Source of the DNA: Ettlia oleoabundans
Taxonomy: Eukaryota; Chlorophyta; Chlorophyceae; Chlamydomonadales
Direction: 5' to 3'
Length of the DNA: 46,795 bases
Assembly (NCBI GenBank): GCA_019693395.1
Contig: JAAMXP010000513.1
Coordinates: 358-47,152, forward strand
Made by a program: the position numbers and the translations under genes. Under the pieces are notes generated by a model. The model saw only the letters and a program-made list of their open reading frames with translations, made no database searches and was not told where the DNA came from. Each line of letters opens with the position of its first letter. Within the stretch, counting starts at the first letter, position 1. Below, piece after piece: positions 11,101 through 23,500 of this stretch.

Positions 11101-13691
11101 CCCAGAGTCATTCCTGCACCGCTCAGGTGGGTGGCAAGGAGGAACATTCTGCATTGCTGGTGCGCTGCTACTGTTGCTGTTCTGTTACTGGCGCGCTGGT
11201 TAAGGCAGCAACCAGGAGGGACACAGTCTTCCTTCACGGTTTGGGTGGATGATGGGATGGGCAGCCAGCCCGCTGTGCCACACATCGAGTTGACAAGCGT
11301 GCGTGCGCGCTTGGTGGCTTAGCTGTTGGCAGCTGCCTGGGCTGGGCCTTTACCCGCGTAATGTCTAAAGTCCTGTTTGCTGCGCCCCTCCTTACTAATC
11401 TCATTTCATCTACACTCTCCTATGGTTGTCCTTGCTGCTCGCAGGCCGCACTGGGCGCGCTGGTCGCAGCGGCACCGCCATTGCCATGTTCCAGCCCAAG
11501 GAGATTGGCTACTTTAAGCGCGTCCTGCGTGAGACTGAGACGCAAGGAGTGCAGCTCATTAACTGCCCCTCCCCCAAGCAGGTCATCGAGGCAGCTGCCA
11601 AGCAGGTGCGCAAGCTACTGCAGCCTGTACTGGGACTGCACCAGGCTTGTAAAGCAGGCTGCCAAGGTGCTGCTAAGCATGCTGGTTTACAGCAAAGTCC
11701 GGGTTGATGATGCGCCCAGCTTGCACAAATGGCTGCGCTAGGTGCTGAAAACATCAGCGAAGATCAGAGCGCAGCAGCATGATGATGTTGGCAGGCTTTT
11801 GGCAAAGCGGCAGCGACTTGGGCTTTTTTGCTGGCATGCCCTATAACCCAATGCACAGCACCACACGCTCCTTCTCCGCCGCCTTGCTGCACGTGTGACC
11901 CACCTGCCCTTATAATGTCTGTACAGCTCACGCGTGCCCCGCATGTAATGTATGCTTGGCTAACATGTACCGCAGGTGATGTACCGCCTGGACGGCGTGG
12001 ATGCTGAGGTGAAGTCGTACTTTGCGCCCGTGGCCAAGCTGGTGCTAGCGTCACGGGACCCGCAGGATGCCATGGAGGTGGGTGGGGTGGGGTGGGCGTG
12101 GCGCTGTGAAGGCTTTTACTGTTTCAAGCTTGTTGATCTCTCATATCTGCCTGGTGTTACGATTCTTTTTCCCGACCTCCACCATCTGTATCGCTTGCTT
12201 GAACTTCACATCGCTGGGGAACAATGTGGGCCAGAGACTTGCAGATGCAAATGCCCGTTCCACGTCATTTACATCACTTCTTGCGTGTCTGCCACCATTC
12301 GCAGGCGGCGCTGGCGGCGTTGAGCGGCATCCAGGAGGTGCCTGAGCCCCGCAGTCTGTTGACTCTTGAGGAGGGGGTGCAGACGTTGATGATGATGAGC
12401 AAGCCTGGCCGCATCGTGCGCCCCTCGCACATCAGGTGGGGAGGCGCGGGGTGCGCCAACAGCGGCAGCATCTCTGGAAGGTTAACTTGGTGGCAGCAGG
12501 AGCGGGCATGGTGACTGGGAGCTGCCGTGCCTACTTGCCTGCCTATGTGCGCTTCATTATCCGCTCTGGCCCTACCAACCTCAACCCTGCGCTGGCTCTC
12601 ACTCTGCTCTTGACTCCTTGTGTCGCCATCATTGCAGCGCCATTGTTGCCAAGTTGCTTGAGGGCAGCCAGTACAACGCGGGTTCTGTGGGGCGCATCCG
12701 TATGCTTGAGGAGGGCAGCCAGTGTGGTGAGTGCAAAGGTGTTGGTGGTGGGAGGGTGAATGTTCCTGCGAGGAGTGGGTTGAGAGCAGCCCAGCGCAGT
12801 GATTGGTATTAGGGTGGGGAGTGCACCCCTGTCAAGTCGAAAGCGTATGCTGATCGTACGATCACAGCATGACGGCGGCGCAAGCTGTTCCTCGCCGACC
12901 GTGTCCATGCTGTTGCGCCTCATTCCTAGAGATTTCCCGCCTCATCCCTCTGCAGGTGCCGCTTTTGACGTGCCTGTGGCTGTTGCCAAGGAGCTACTGG
13001 CAAAGGTGGATGAGCTGCACAAGCGTGGGGTCACGCTTACTGCCCCCGCCAGCCTGGCGCCTGAGGAGGACTTGTACAGCGTGGGCCGCTATGGCCGCGG
13101 CCGCAGGTGCTTTTAGCTTGCTGCTGCGCTTTGAGGGTTATTGTTGTCGTGGGTAGCAGTTGATTGGGTGAGCTGTGGTTGTGTGTGGCTGCTGCTGCTT
13201 GTAATTGCGAGCGTTTTTTGTGTAGTTTCTGACTCTGCCCGGTTGGGCGCTGGCCAGGTTATGCATCTGCTGCCTCTCGCCTTCAATCGCTTCTTCCCCG
13301 ACTGCTTGCTCAAGCTGAGCCCCACGATGTGTTTCTGTGCCGCAGGGACGACGACTCGAGCTTCTTTGAGCGTCGCCGCATGACCGGCGGACGGGGCGGC
13401 GGTGGCGGCCGCGGCGGCGGCCGCGGCTACGGCGACCGTGATGGTGGGCGGTTTGGTGGGCGGGATGGCGGTCGTGACGGTGGCAGGCGCTATGAGCGGC
13501 GTGATGGCGGCCGTGACGGCGGTAGGGGAGGTGACAGGTATGGCAGCGGCGATCGGCGCAGGACGCCCGGCGGTTTTGAGCGCGGCAGCGGCAGCTTTGG
13601 ACGCGGCGGTGGCAGCCCGGGCTGGGACTTGGGCGGTGACAGCTTTGGCGGAAACCGTGGTGGGGGCAGCAAACGCCAGGAGGCCTGGTAA
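8173..13691 (+). CDS. RH3: Chloroplast-type DEAD-box RNA helicase with GUCT and RGG domains (RH3-like)
   Basis: Fourteen exons join in frame: 8173-8373, 8510-8927, 9180-9292, 9450-9620, 9832-9921, 10197-10346, 10627-10833, 11012-11126, 11445-11605, 11976-12077, 12305-12435, 12638-12726, 12956-13106, 13346-13691; 814 aa. The start ATG lies in CCATGG and opens a Ser/Ala/Arg-rich, transit-peptide-like N-terminus. Helicase motifs follow in order: Q motif (GITSLFPIQ, about 177), I (AKTGSGKT, about 202), Ia (APTRELAKQ), Ib (TPGR), II (LDEADQM, about 308), III (SAT, about 338), IV ([11 protein letters not shown]), V ([13 protein letters not shown]), VI ([13 protein letters not shown]). A GUCT-type domain comes next, then a roughly 110-residue RGG/RDGG tail ending RQEAW. 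Plant RH3 acts in plastid group II intron splicing and ribosome assembly. A nucleolar RH7-type paralogue is the alternative, but the N-terminus argues for plastid. Confidence 0.9.
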
Positions 13692-14472
13692 GCGCTCGGC
13701 ATGCTGCCAAGCAGCGAAGTTGCTCCTGGCTCCATGCATCTGCTGCACTCGAGCCTGTCGCTATAGCTATGGGAGCGGAACGTGTGTTGCACAAGAACGA
13801 ACGAAGCCTCCGCACCGCGGTCTGCCAAGTCTTCTTTACCCGTGCGTGTATCTGTCCCCTCAAACAGTCCTCTTCTTTGGCGGCTAGCCTGGCCCCTGCC
13901 AGCACAGTTTTAGCGTGGCACGCCGCTCATTTTTGCGGCGCTGCCTCCTCTCACTGTACACTACCCAGTAAGCGTCTGCCTTGCCTCTTCCCCCGCTCTG
14001 CCCCCACTTTCTTAGCTACCGCTTTCTTCGCCCCGGAAATGCTCATTGTGGTTTTCATTTGATTTCCATGAGCCCCACCTCGGCTTGAATGCAATCAGTT
14101 ATTCGGCATAACCAACGTTTGTGAAAAACAAGAACAACAAACCTGGTTCAATACAGATTTGCGAGTCGCAGTCATTGAAGGTGGCCAACCGTAGCCAGTG
14201 CATTTGCTGTGGGTGGCATGTGAGGTAGGATGTGTACAGTGCGCTGTACAGGCCACACACCAACCAGCTACCCGCCAGGTGGCTTGCCAGCGGCGCACAG
14301 GTGGCTCACCAAATGTTCCCCAACCAGTGTCATTGATCACTTCATCCCTTCCAATCTCGGGCTTCTCCTGCCTGTACTTTGTTTGTGAACTACTTTCAGC
14401 TTTGCATGTGCCGTCTCCGGTTCTGACCACCCGCGATTATCTCATTCCACAGGCCCGCGGCAAGTGGTGACT
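13692..14472. other. Intergenic region between helicase and GSH1
   Basis: Both genes run left to right, so this 780 bp holds the helicase 3' UTR and the GSH1 promoter and 5' UTR. A CACAG acceptor-like site just before the GSH1 ATG could mark a 5'-UTR intron. No coding frame is supported. Confidence 0.45.
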
Positions 14473-17400
14473 ATGCAGCAGCGTGCTTCTAGAGCATACA
14501 GCACGCCTGTGACGGCCGCGCCAACACAAGTACGCGGCCCAAGGCGGCGCCAGAGTCTGCGAGTGCGGGCCGTGGCAGCCGAGCCAGCCACGCATCGGCT
14601 GACCAAGGATGACCTTGTGGCCTACATAGCATCAGGGTGCAAAACGAGGGACAAATGGAGGTGCGAGAGCTGCAGCCTGTTGGGCGGTGGCGGCAAGGTT
14701 GGGCAGCGGCGGCACGCAGCCGAAGCACCAGCTAGCACGCGGCTCTGCAGCACGGTTGACGATGGGAACTATTGGATGTCCACCGCAAATCGGCTCAGAC
14801 GTCTCAGGCCGGGTTGTGTTGGTACTGGGGCTGGCTGAGGCTGCCTTTCCGCCACGTCCTCGTTCGCCTGCTTCCCCGCTGCTTCCCCACTTGAACTGCT
14901 GCTTCCATGGCGCTCGTCTACCACGTGCGCCTGCCTTGCTCGGCCTGCAGGATAGGCACAGAGCACGAGAAGCTAGGGTACAACGTAGCCGATGGTCGCA
15001 GGCTGACGTATGAGCAGATAGCGGCGCTGCTGACGCGCATCCAGGAGCGCTTCAACTGGCAGCCAATTGTTGAGGAGGGCAACATCATTGGTCTCACACA
15101 GGATGGGCAGAGCGTGACCCTGGAGCCAGGCGGCCAGTTTGAGCTGAGTGGAGCCACACTGGACACGCTGCACAAAACCTGCGCGGAGGTGAACAGCCAC
15201 CTGTACCAGGTAAGCCTGCCGATTGGATCGACTTGTGCACCACGATAACCGCCGTGCTGTCTTGAGTTTCATCTGTCATTCTTCCTCCATTTTGAAGAGT
15301 ATGGGGTGGCGCGTGAAGGCATTGATGCCTTCTTGGCCTGCTTGTGCAGCAGTTCCTGTATCTACCTGCTTTAACCCGCCTGACTGGGTGCCGGGCTGCC
15401 TGATACTGCTGATGGTGGTGCCTGCTCACGTACCGTCCTTGTACTGCCCATAGGTGCGGTCCATTAGTGAGGAGCTGGGAATTGCCTTCCTGGGTGTGGG
15501 ATTTGACCCCAAGTGGCTTTACGAGGATGTGCCCAAGATGCCCAAGGCCAGGTGGGTGCTAAATGGTGGCTCATGGGTGCTGGTGGGTGGTGGCCAGGTC
15601 TCTACTGGCGCGTTATGCTGTTGAACAAAGCTTCCAACCGCCACCACTAAAAGTTAACCACGTACTAATCAATTTCCAAGAAGCACACGCTAATTTGCAT
15701 GTGTTGTGCTCTGCTTATGCTTTCTTTTGTTCAATCAATATGCATTTTTTTCTGTTCAATCAATCTGCAGATATGGCATAATGCGTGACTATATGCCCAC
15801 CCGTGGCTCCCTGGGTCGCGATATGATGTTCCGCTCTTGCACCATACAAGTCAACCTGGACTATGAGAGCGAGGCCGACATGGTGGAGAAGATGCGCATT
15901 GGCATAGCACTGCAGGTGGGCACCAGGGGCGGCACAGAAACACTTCACATGTGGTAAATCATATACAGCAGCAGTGGCAGCAGAGATGTTGTTCAACTGG
16001 CCGGGCTGGGGCGGCTTACATCCAGGCCCGGCTGCTTCCTTTCTCTCATAGTGTCTTTCCTTTCTTGCGCGCCCACACTGCCTTGCAGCCTGTGGCCACC
16101 GCGCTGTTTGCCAACTCTCCCTTTAAGGAGGGTAAGCCCACGGGTCACCTGAGCTGGCGCAGCCACGTGTGGACCGACACAGACCCGGACCGGTGAGTGG
16201 CGGGAGGGTAGTGGTTCGATGACAGCAGGCCCCAGGGGCAGGGGCGGAGCAGTTGGGCAGGCAGGAAAGCTGCCACCGGCCATCTATGCAGATTTTGGGC
16301 AGCAGGCACAGCAGCGCAAGCTAAGGGTGCTAACGGGCCTGGTGCCAATCGGTGCTGACTGGTATCGACTCAAAACAGTTTTTCCTGGCCTCCCTCTTTA
16401 CATGCTCTGCTGCATTTATAATGCACCTAGACGTGCTGCGCGCGCAGCTGTGTTTATGGTGCATCTTTGGTTTGGAACCGCCATGACTTCCCTCATGCAC
16501 ACTCTCATGCACACTGAAGAACATTCAGTCCACCCCACCCCCCTTTTACAGGTGTGGCACGCTGCCATTTGTGTTTGACCCCGGGTTTGGGTTTGAGCGG
16601 TATGTGGAATACGTACTGGATGTGCCCATGTACTTTGTGTACCGCAACGGTACCTACCACAACGTGGCGGGACAGTCCTTCCGGGACTTCATGCAGGGCA
16701 AGCTGCCCGGGCTGCCAGGTGGGTGGCTAGCGGTGGGGGTGGGGCATGTGTGCAGTGGTACCTACTGTGATCCTCGACCCGTGTGCCTATTGATAACCTC
16801 TCGCTTTCCTGCCTACCTTGTATATTGCTGGCCAGCTCTGCGCCCATTCGTATCATGGAACAGCCAGTTGCCATGCCGCCGTGCACCTCTCAACCTGCAC
16901 CTGTGTAGTCTCTCCTAGTCTCAACAGGCGCTGAAGCCGCCTCCACACCTGTTTGTTCTGCAGGCGAGCTGCCCACCCTCAAGGACTGGGAGACACACCT
17001 CACCACGGTGTTTCCAGAGGTGCGGCTCAAGCGGTTCATAGAGATGCGGGGGGCAGATGGCGGCCCATGGCGGCTCATTTGCGGCCTGCCAGCCCTCTGG
17101 GTGGGATTGCTCTACGACAAGCAGGCGCAGGTGGGTGATGGCTATTCCTTATATTTGGGTGGCTGCATGCTGTTGTGCTGTGTCAACAAGGCATGTAGCT
17201 TTGTGACTTGCAGAGGGGCGTGTGACACGGTGTGGGGGGCCTGTAACCATCTATTGGTGCTTCAACAGCGTCATTCAGGAGCCCACAAGCGACGTTTATA
17301 CCCTGCTCTGTATTCTGGATATTTTCAACAACCTGCAATTCTGTTCTCGTGAAGGTCACCTGCTGCTCTTGTATATGTGCTGGTTGCATTCCCAAATGCT

Positions 17401-18280
17401 ACTTTTGGCTATCATTTGTGCAGGAGGAGGCAGCAGCGCTGATTGCTGACTGGACAGCAGAGGAGCGGGAATACTTGCGGGACGAGGTGCCACGTACCGC
17501 ACTACGCACCCCCTTCCGTGGCGGTACCGTGCAGGACCTGGCCAAGCAGGTGGGTTGCAGCCTCTATGCGTAGAACAGCTTACCAAGCGGAGCCTTTCAT
17601 TCTGGGCGAATTGCTGGGGCAGGGCTGGCAAACCTTGCAAGGTGCTTTGCCGAAGCTTGGGGAAGCGGGTTACCGTTCCTGTGTTTGTGCTCCCAACTGA
17701 GTGCGCGGCGCCGTACCTGGTACTCCTGGCTCAGCTCGTCCTTTGCGCTCCCCTACCGTCGCTCACCCTGTCCTGTTTGCCCTTTTGGTGTCTTCATTTT
17801 GCAGGTGCTGGCCATTAGCAAGGGTGGGCTGCAGCGACGAGGCAAGGAGGAGGGCAAGTTCCTAAAGGAGCTGGAGGCAATTGCTGAGAGTGGCGTGACA
17901 CAGGTAAAGCTAAGCAGCACTACTAGCCGGTGATGTTGGCACAGAAGGAGTGCTTCTTGTACGGCCGAACCTGCCCAGGGGCATTACGGCAGCTGCAGCA
18001 ATGCCTGCGGGTAGGCTTTTTGCAAGTGCAGTGCGTGCGTAGGCCTCTGCAGCTCCAATGCTGCAGCATTAGATGCTACCACCCAACTAGTATTCCAGCA
18101 GAACAGCAAACATCTCGCCATGGTGTCGTGTGGGTTAATCTGACTGCTTTTGAATCGACTGCTGAGCCGGCTGCAGCCCTGCCTGCTTGTGCTCTGCAGG
18201 CGGAACACCTGTTGAACTTGTACTATGGGCCTTGGCACGAGAGCGTGGACCCCATCTACTCCCCCGAGTTCACTTACTGA
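14473..18280 (+). CDS. GSH1: Glutamate-cysteine ligase, plastid-targeted
   Basis: Ten exons: 14473-14660, 14951-15209, 15454-15551, 15771-15915, 16089-16192, 16552-16718, 16964-17130, 17424-17549, 17805-17903, 18200-18280; 477 aa, frame kept at every join. The enzyme makes gamma-glutamylcysteine from glutamate, cysteine and ATP, the committed step of glutathione synthesis, in the plastid of plants and algae. Residues 1 to about 40 (Arg/Ser/Ala/Thr-rich) look like a transit peptide. Family signatures include [67 protein letters not shown], and the C-terminal [20 protein letters not shown]. This is the plant/alpha-proteobacterial GCS2-type ligase rather than the animal form. The plant-type redox switch was not assessed residue by residue. 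Confidence 0.95.
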
Positions 18281-19047
18281 GCAGCGCGCGGGCTTTTCAA
18301 GCCAAGTCGGCAAACATGTCGGGGCAAGCAGCGCTTTTTGCCTCGCCCAGGAGCTTGCCGTGTTAAGGATTAGCAGTTATGGTCGTCACGGTTCACCTAC
18401 CAGCTTATTTGAGCGCCATATGGGTTTGAGCCCCACTGACAGCAGCCTTCTCCAGGCGCCAACTGTTGTGGTGAGGGCGATGCTGCCTCGGTAGAGTTAT
18501 TTTTTCCCTTATCCATGCAGTTTACCCATCCTGGCACCCTAGATTTATGCGCATTAGCAGCGATGCACTGACAGATACCTTTACTTCAGCTCACCCTACT
18601 GTCCTCTGATGTGTTTTAGCAACCATGTAAAGACACTGTTTCAGCCAACTTGCAAGTAGATGCCGTGTCAATTTTGTGAGTGGTGGAGGTGGCACAATGT
18701 TCAAAGTCTTGTTTCAACGGGAAGGTTTGGCACAATCATGGCATGCCATGTAGGCAGAAAAGTCCCTGCCAGCAGACAGCCAAAGTGCTCCACCAATGGT
18801 TGCCGCCCCCTGGCAGTTGCTGCCTTCCGCTGCTACTATTTTGCGGGTCTTGCTCTTCTTGCAGTGGGCCAGGCTGTGCATGCCCCAAACTGCCCCCAAA
18901 AGGTGGGACCATCCAGGAGATTAGCTAGTTCCAGTCAGCGATTGCCAGCATCAGCTGCTGGATTCCATTTTCAGTAGCGCCCGCTCATCATGGCCAGCCT
19001 AGCAGCTGAGATATGCATGTTGAGTCCAGGCGCGAGCGCAGCACTGT
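18281..19047. other. Intergenic region between convergent genes
   Basis: GSH1 and the small membrane-protein gene converge here. A TGTAA at 18626-18630 could be the GSH1 poly(A) signal, about 346 bases after its stop. No coding frame or repeat stands out. Confidence 0.45.
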
Positions 19048-20230
19048 TCAGTCAACCTTGTAGGGGTTCTCGTACCCCTTCCATAGGCACAGCCCCCCCA
19101 GCACTCCCATGCCCACGGCGCTGGCTGTCGATATGTCACGCAGCTGAGTGTTGTTCTGCAAAAAAGGTTTGGCAACACGTGCTTGGATTGAAAAACCATA
19201 GAGTTGTGGTGTTGGGCTTTCACGGAGCCACTGGGACTGGGAGGGTTTTAACTCTTGGGCCTTCTTAGAACCATGTTGATGGCGGAGAAATACAGGACGA
19301 GCACAAGCTAGAGCATGACGGGCAGGCATGCCAGGTTTAAGGACTGATGGGTGGCCCTGTGAACGCTGCGCACACTCTCGAAGTTGGCTTGTCACTGTGC
19401 CCAGTACATCCCATCAAGCTGCAACATCGGCATCTGCATCTGCTGCTGCATTGACCTGACCTGCACGTTGTATGCGTGGTGCGCGGCGCACGCCAGCCAG
19501 CCCAGGCCCGCCACCTTGAGCATGTCCTTCTTGGTCTCCTGCTTGCTAGGTGTGTGTGGGTGGGTATTGGGTGTGGTGTGGAGAGGGAGGTAGTGCACTG
19601 CTCCAGTGGCAGAACACATGGGGCGTGCAGGCTGGCTGGCAGGCAGGCAGGCAGACAGGCAGGCAGGCAAGCCACCGCTCTTTGTTCAGGGCAGAAGGGC
19701 AGGCCTCCGCAGAGCCACGCACCTTGGTGGAGTAGTCCGACACGCTCATCACGAGCTGCTCGCTTCCCAGCCAGGAGGCCGTGATGCCAGACCAACGCGT
19801 GGTGGGCTCAGAGTACACAGCAGTCTGCCACAGAACGGCGTACGCACATGTATTGTTGTACTTGATGTGGGTCAGGGGCAGAAAGGGCCCTGCCCGGCCC
19901 AGCGGCGCCACGAAGCGGCAGAGCAGGGAGCTTAGCCCCGACAGGCGGTGCAGTTGGCGGCCGCGCGCTGCAATGCCTTTCAAGGTTTGCTACAACCAGT
20001 AGCTGCACCCCAGGGCGGCTCTATCCAGCCCTGTTGGGGTGGGCCTTCCCCTCGGCATGGTCAGGTGCATTGCAGTCCCACCCACCCTGTCCGCCCTACC
20101 ACACCCTACTCACGCTGCTGTGGTAAAGGTCGTGGAAGGGTTTGGGGGATGCAGCAGCAGCCACGCCGCACACCAGGGCAGCAGCGCCTGACACCCTAAG
20201 CAGGGTAGTCTCATCCAACTCAAACTTCAT
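19048..20230 (-). CDS. Small conserved-looking membrane protein, function unknown
   Basis: Minus-strand exons, 5' to 3': 20114-20230, 19723-19824, 19461-19538, 19272-19307, 19048-19155; 441 nt, 146 aa. All joins are in phase 0. Hydrophobic stretches lie near residues 11-27 (LLRVSGAAALVCGVAAAA), 82-95 (VAGLGWLACAAHH), 100-108 (LVLVLYFSA) and 120-134 (ASAVGMGVLGGLCLW). The protein ends KGYENPYKVD. Between them is a polar segment with TRWSGITASWLG. The second-to-last exon (36 nt) uses a weak GTTCTA donor and is the least certain part. I recognise no family. Its 5' end lies only 102 bp from the transposon target-site duplication, so the insertion sits in or near its promoter. Confidence 0.6.
19630..19672. 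repeat. GGCA-type tetranucleotide microsatellite
   Basis: Roughly ten tandem GGCA/GGCT units, slightly degenerate, lie in the second intron of the small membrane-protein gene. Confidence 0.9.
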
Positions 20231-20332
20231 TGTTGTAGCTTGTTTCGGAGTGCTACGAGCTTACATGTATGGATAGAGTGTCGCAACACAGTTTGTGCAG
20301 CCCAAGGGAGGGTGGAAAGCCCGACTAGAACG

Positions 20333-20339
20333 TGGTGAA
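20333..20339. repeat. Left target-site duplication TGGTGAA
   Basis: TGGTGAA directly precedes the left TIR and recurs directly after the right TIR at 29585-29591. Eight bases (GTGGTGAA) match if the last G of the right TIR is counted as flank. Confidence 0.85.
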
Positions 20340-20466
20340 CAGCTAAGGGCCCACGAAGGGCCTATGCTGCGTCACCTCACCCGGCTCAATGGCCTCCCAT
20401 AGTGAACTCGAATGACTTCTCCCAAGCACTTCCCAAAACAGGCTGCAACTTGGCCGCTAAAGCGTT
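20340..20466 (+). repeat. Left terminal inverted repeat, 127 bp
   Basis: Begins CAGCTAAGGGCCCACG and ends CTAAAGCGTT. Similarity to the right arm continues with a few mismatches to about 20478 (ATTGCTGT shared). It contains an internal GGGCCC...GGGCC palindrome-like motif near the tip. Confidence 0.95.
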
Positions 20467-20586
20467 AAATTGCTGTTATTTTGTCGTCTTTTGGCAGCCC
20501 TGTGTTCAAGTGGCGAGTGAACGCAGCGCTTGTTGGCCAGATCATTTCTGGCGTGGCGCCTGGGGGTTCTCTGGCCAGTAAGTTTG

Positions 20587-23500
20587 ATGCAATATGATTC
20601 AGAGCTTTGGGAGCACGACATGGGCTCCGAAGACCCGGCAGCGGAAGGCGCTTCGGCCAGGGATGATGACAGCCTCGCAACGCCTGGCAGCGGCAGGAAA
20701 AGGAAGCGTGGGTTTCCATGGGGCAAACATCCGGAACTGGAAGCGTTGGTGAAGAGGTTCAAGCAGAGCAACCCCAGCCTTCGCGGCGGCAGTGGCGCTG
20801 CCGGCGGCTTGAAGGCGTTTCAGGCATTGGTTACAGCAGAGAACAGCAGGCGTCAGTCAGAAGGCTTGCAATTGATAGAATTTCCTGCAGAGATCAGTGA
20901 GCGCGTCTTCAAAACAAAGTATCAGAGCACCCAGGCATCCCGTGCCAGATATGATATCAACAGCGGTTCCCCAGTTGTAAGCGCTGGCAGGGTGGGTGCC
21001 GCAATCGGTGCAGGCGGCAGCAGTCAACAACAGCCGCTGCTGCCGTCGCAGCAGCAGCAGCAGCAGCTGCAGCAGGCATTTGACGGTTTTGAAAGCGTCA
21101 TAGGTGTGCCTCCTGAACAGGTGGTTGTGCATTTACTTGGGAGTGCATGCTTGCCATACGCCGATGGTTGCAGACTGTTACAGCATTGTTCCCTGCGTAT
21201 GGCTGGTATTGCTCTTTGATTGCCTGCAGTCGATTTCCCAGAGGTGGATGAGCCTGGCAAGCAGCACGCCCAGCAAAGGCATGCGAGGCGGAAAGGTCGA
21301 CCTGGGCAGCTGGGCTCCATTGTTGGAAGTGATAGCAGGGGCGGGGATGCAGTTGAGGGCGGGGTAGAGAGTGCAGATGAGGCAGGGAATGCACTGATGG
21401 AGTTGGTTGAGTCCAAAACCAGTGTGAAACGGTTGCTGGATAATCATATGAAAGTGATGGAGATGTATCCGTTCCTTCAAGCACTGGTTTATTATGAGTT
21501 TCCGGACGGGCACAACTTTCTGGACACCAGGTTGGTCTGGTTGGACCTGTTGAGATTAATTGCTGGCACTGTTCTGCACAGCTGCACATGGATAACAGCC
21601 CTGTCCCTTGTAGCTTCTTACCGGAGGGCATGTGCACGCTCTTGCAACCTCTTGTGCTTGCTCATCCCCTTCCCGACGGCTCTTTGGAACAGGGGATTTT
21701 TGTTTAGCTCTCCCGAGATTCGCGAACAAATCTTAAAGGGATTTTTGGGCATTCGACAGGTTAGTACGGTAGGCAGCTGTCGCCAAGCATGCATAGTCGG
21801 CATGATAAACACAAATAGTTGACAGGGGTAGCGTGCACCACCTTGCGGCAGCCTCTGCGCAGCCCGTCCTTCAGAGCTGATTCAATTTCTAACTACATTC
21901 CTCTTGCGTTGCTTGCAGAATGGCCTTGTTAAGCTGGCAACGGGTGAGCTGCAGTTGCCTAGGGAAGCCCCCCCAGCTCCTCACAGGAAGAAGGGGCGAC
22001 CGGATGCGTTCGGCGCTTTTGCGCTGTATCGCAATGCACCTCAGAACAAGGAGCGCTGGAACCTGGAACTTGCAAACGGCGCCGTCTCTGACACCAAGAG
22101 CAAGCTTGCAGCAGTCTCCAAAGTGGCGAGCAATGCATGGAAAGCAGAGCCACCTAGCGTGCGTGACATGTGGGTGGAGAAAGCTCGCCAGGCCGGGATG
22201 GCAAACGCTGCAGGTTGGTATCAAGCGTACGGCTCATGTGTTCTATTTTTAGTATGTTGCGCACCCACCATATATTGTGGACCCTGGTGTCCATGGCAGG
22301 GGAGGCTCAACCAGCAGACTCAAATATGCGTTCAGAGGCCATCAGTGGCAGCACGCATCACCTGGGTGCTTTCACGTCACTTTTGACTGTTTGATGAACT
22401 GCAGCCCGCACCTCCAGCGCTGGCGTTGCAGCGGACTCGGAGGGTACTACATCTGGGGCTCCTAGCCAGGTAGGCAGTGTTGGATGGCGAACAACAATTC
22501 AGCTAGTCACCCTAGATGGTGCCACTGCCATAAAGTTGCATCCACAGGCATGCTGCTGGCAAGTGCTTCTGTCCAAAATCTTCTTCGACCTGTCTCACGC
22601 AGGCTGGGCGCATCCGTTTAGCTCACAACGGTGCGACCTCGCGGTTGGCTAACTCACAAGAAATGGCAGGTAAACACATAGTCAGCTTCGAGCAAAGCCG
22701 TTGTTTGCAACCATTTAATCACGATTTCTGCCTTTTTCACTGCATTTCTAGCTTTTGCAGCGGTGCTTCCTGGCCAAGCAGATACCAGTTTGCTAGGAGC
22801 TGCAAGCTTGCACATGGAGCCAGCAGTGAGTTGATGTGCTGACTGGATGGGGTGCTCGCTTATTACGGTGTATGCAAACATAACTCGCTGGTGCTCAATG
22901 CGGCTGGTGTCCCTGCAGTCCATTATTGAGTGGTCCTTTATTGCTGCAGGTGGCTGCCGCCGCGGCTACAGCACCCGCCTGCTATGATGCGCTGCTCCAG
23001 CCACGGCCTTCCACGGCAATGGAGGCTGCTCTGTTCAACATGGCAGGTCAGTGAGGGATGCGTTGCTGTTGATCTGCTGTGCTTGCAGCGCGCGCTGGGA
23101 GTACAAGAGATCAACAGTTCTGTCGAGCCTGCCTTGCACCCGGCGGGTGCCTGCTCCCTACAACAGCACGGCTGCCTTGCCTCGACCCAGATGGGAACTT
23201 GGTCTTTATCGCCTTCTTGCTTCCTTGCTACGTTTCTCGTGTTGTTCGAGCGCACGCTGCACTGGGCACGAATCTCGCGGGAAGCGTACACATGTGATTG
23301 CGGTTCGGGGGGCGCCTTTGTATAGCACCAAACAGCTTGAAATGATGCATAGATGTTACCTGGAAAAGGTGGGATGCTCCGGTTTGAGTCGACAAAATCC
23401 GATGGCTGTGACAGAGGCTTGCACCCCCCCCCCCCTTGAAGCCCTGCGACATAGGGGCCATTCCCCCAAAAGTTGAGTTTGGCCTCCAAACTTGATTTCC

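Noticed and set aside
13138..13905. Long minus-strand open frame (255 aa)
   Set aside because: It is the antisense shadow of the GC-rich RGG-repeat exon of the helicase; its Arg/His-rich translation is what reversed glycine/arginine codons give.
19630..19672. Short direct repeats considered as a CRISPR-like array
   Set aside because: The units are 4 bases with no spacers: a microsatellite.
20340..20466. TIR arm as a solo MITE or a hairpin RNA
   Set aside because: The matching inverted arm 9 kb away and the flanking duplication show it is the end of a full-length transposon.
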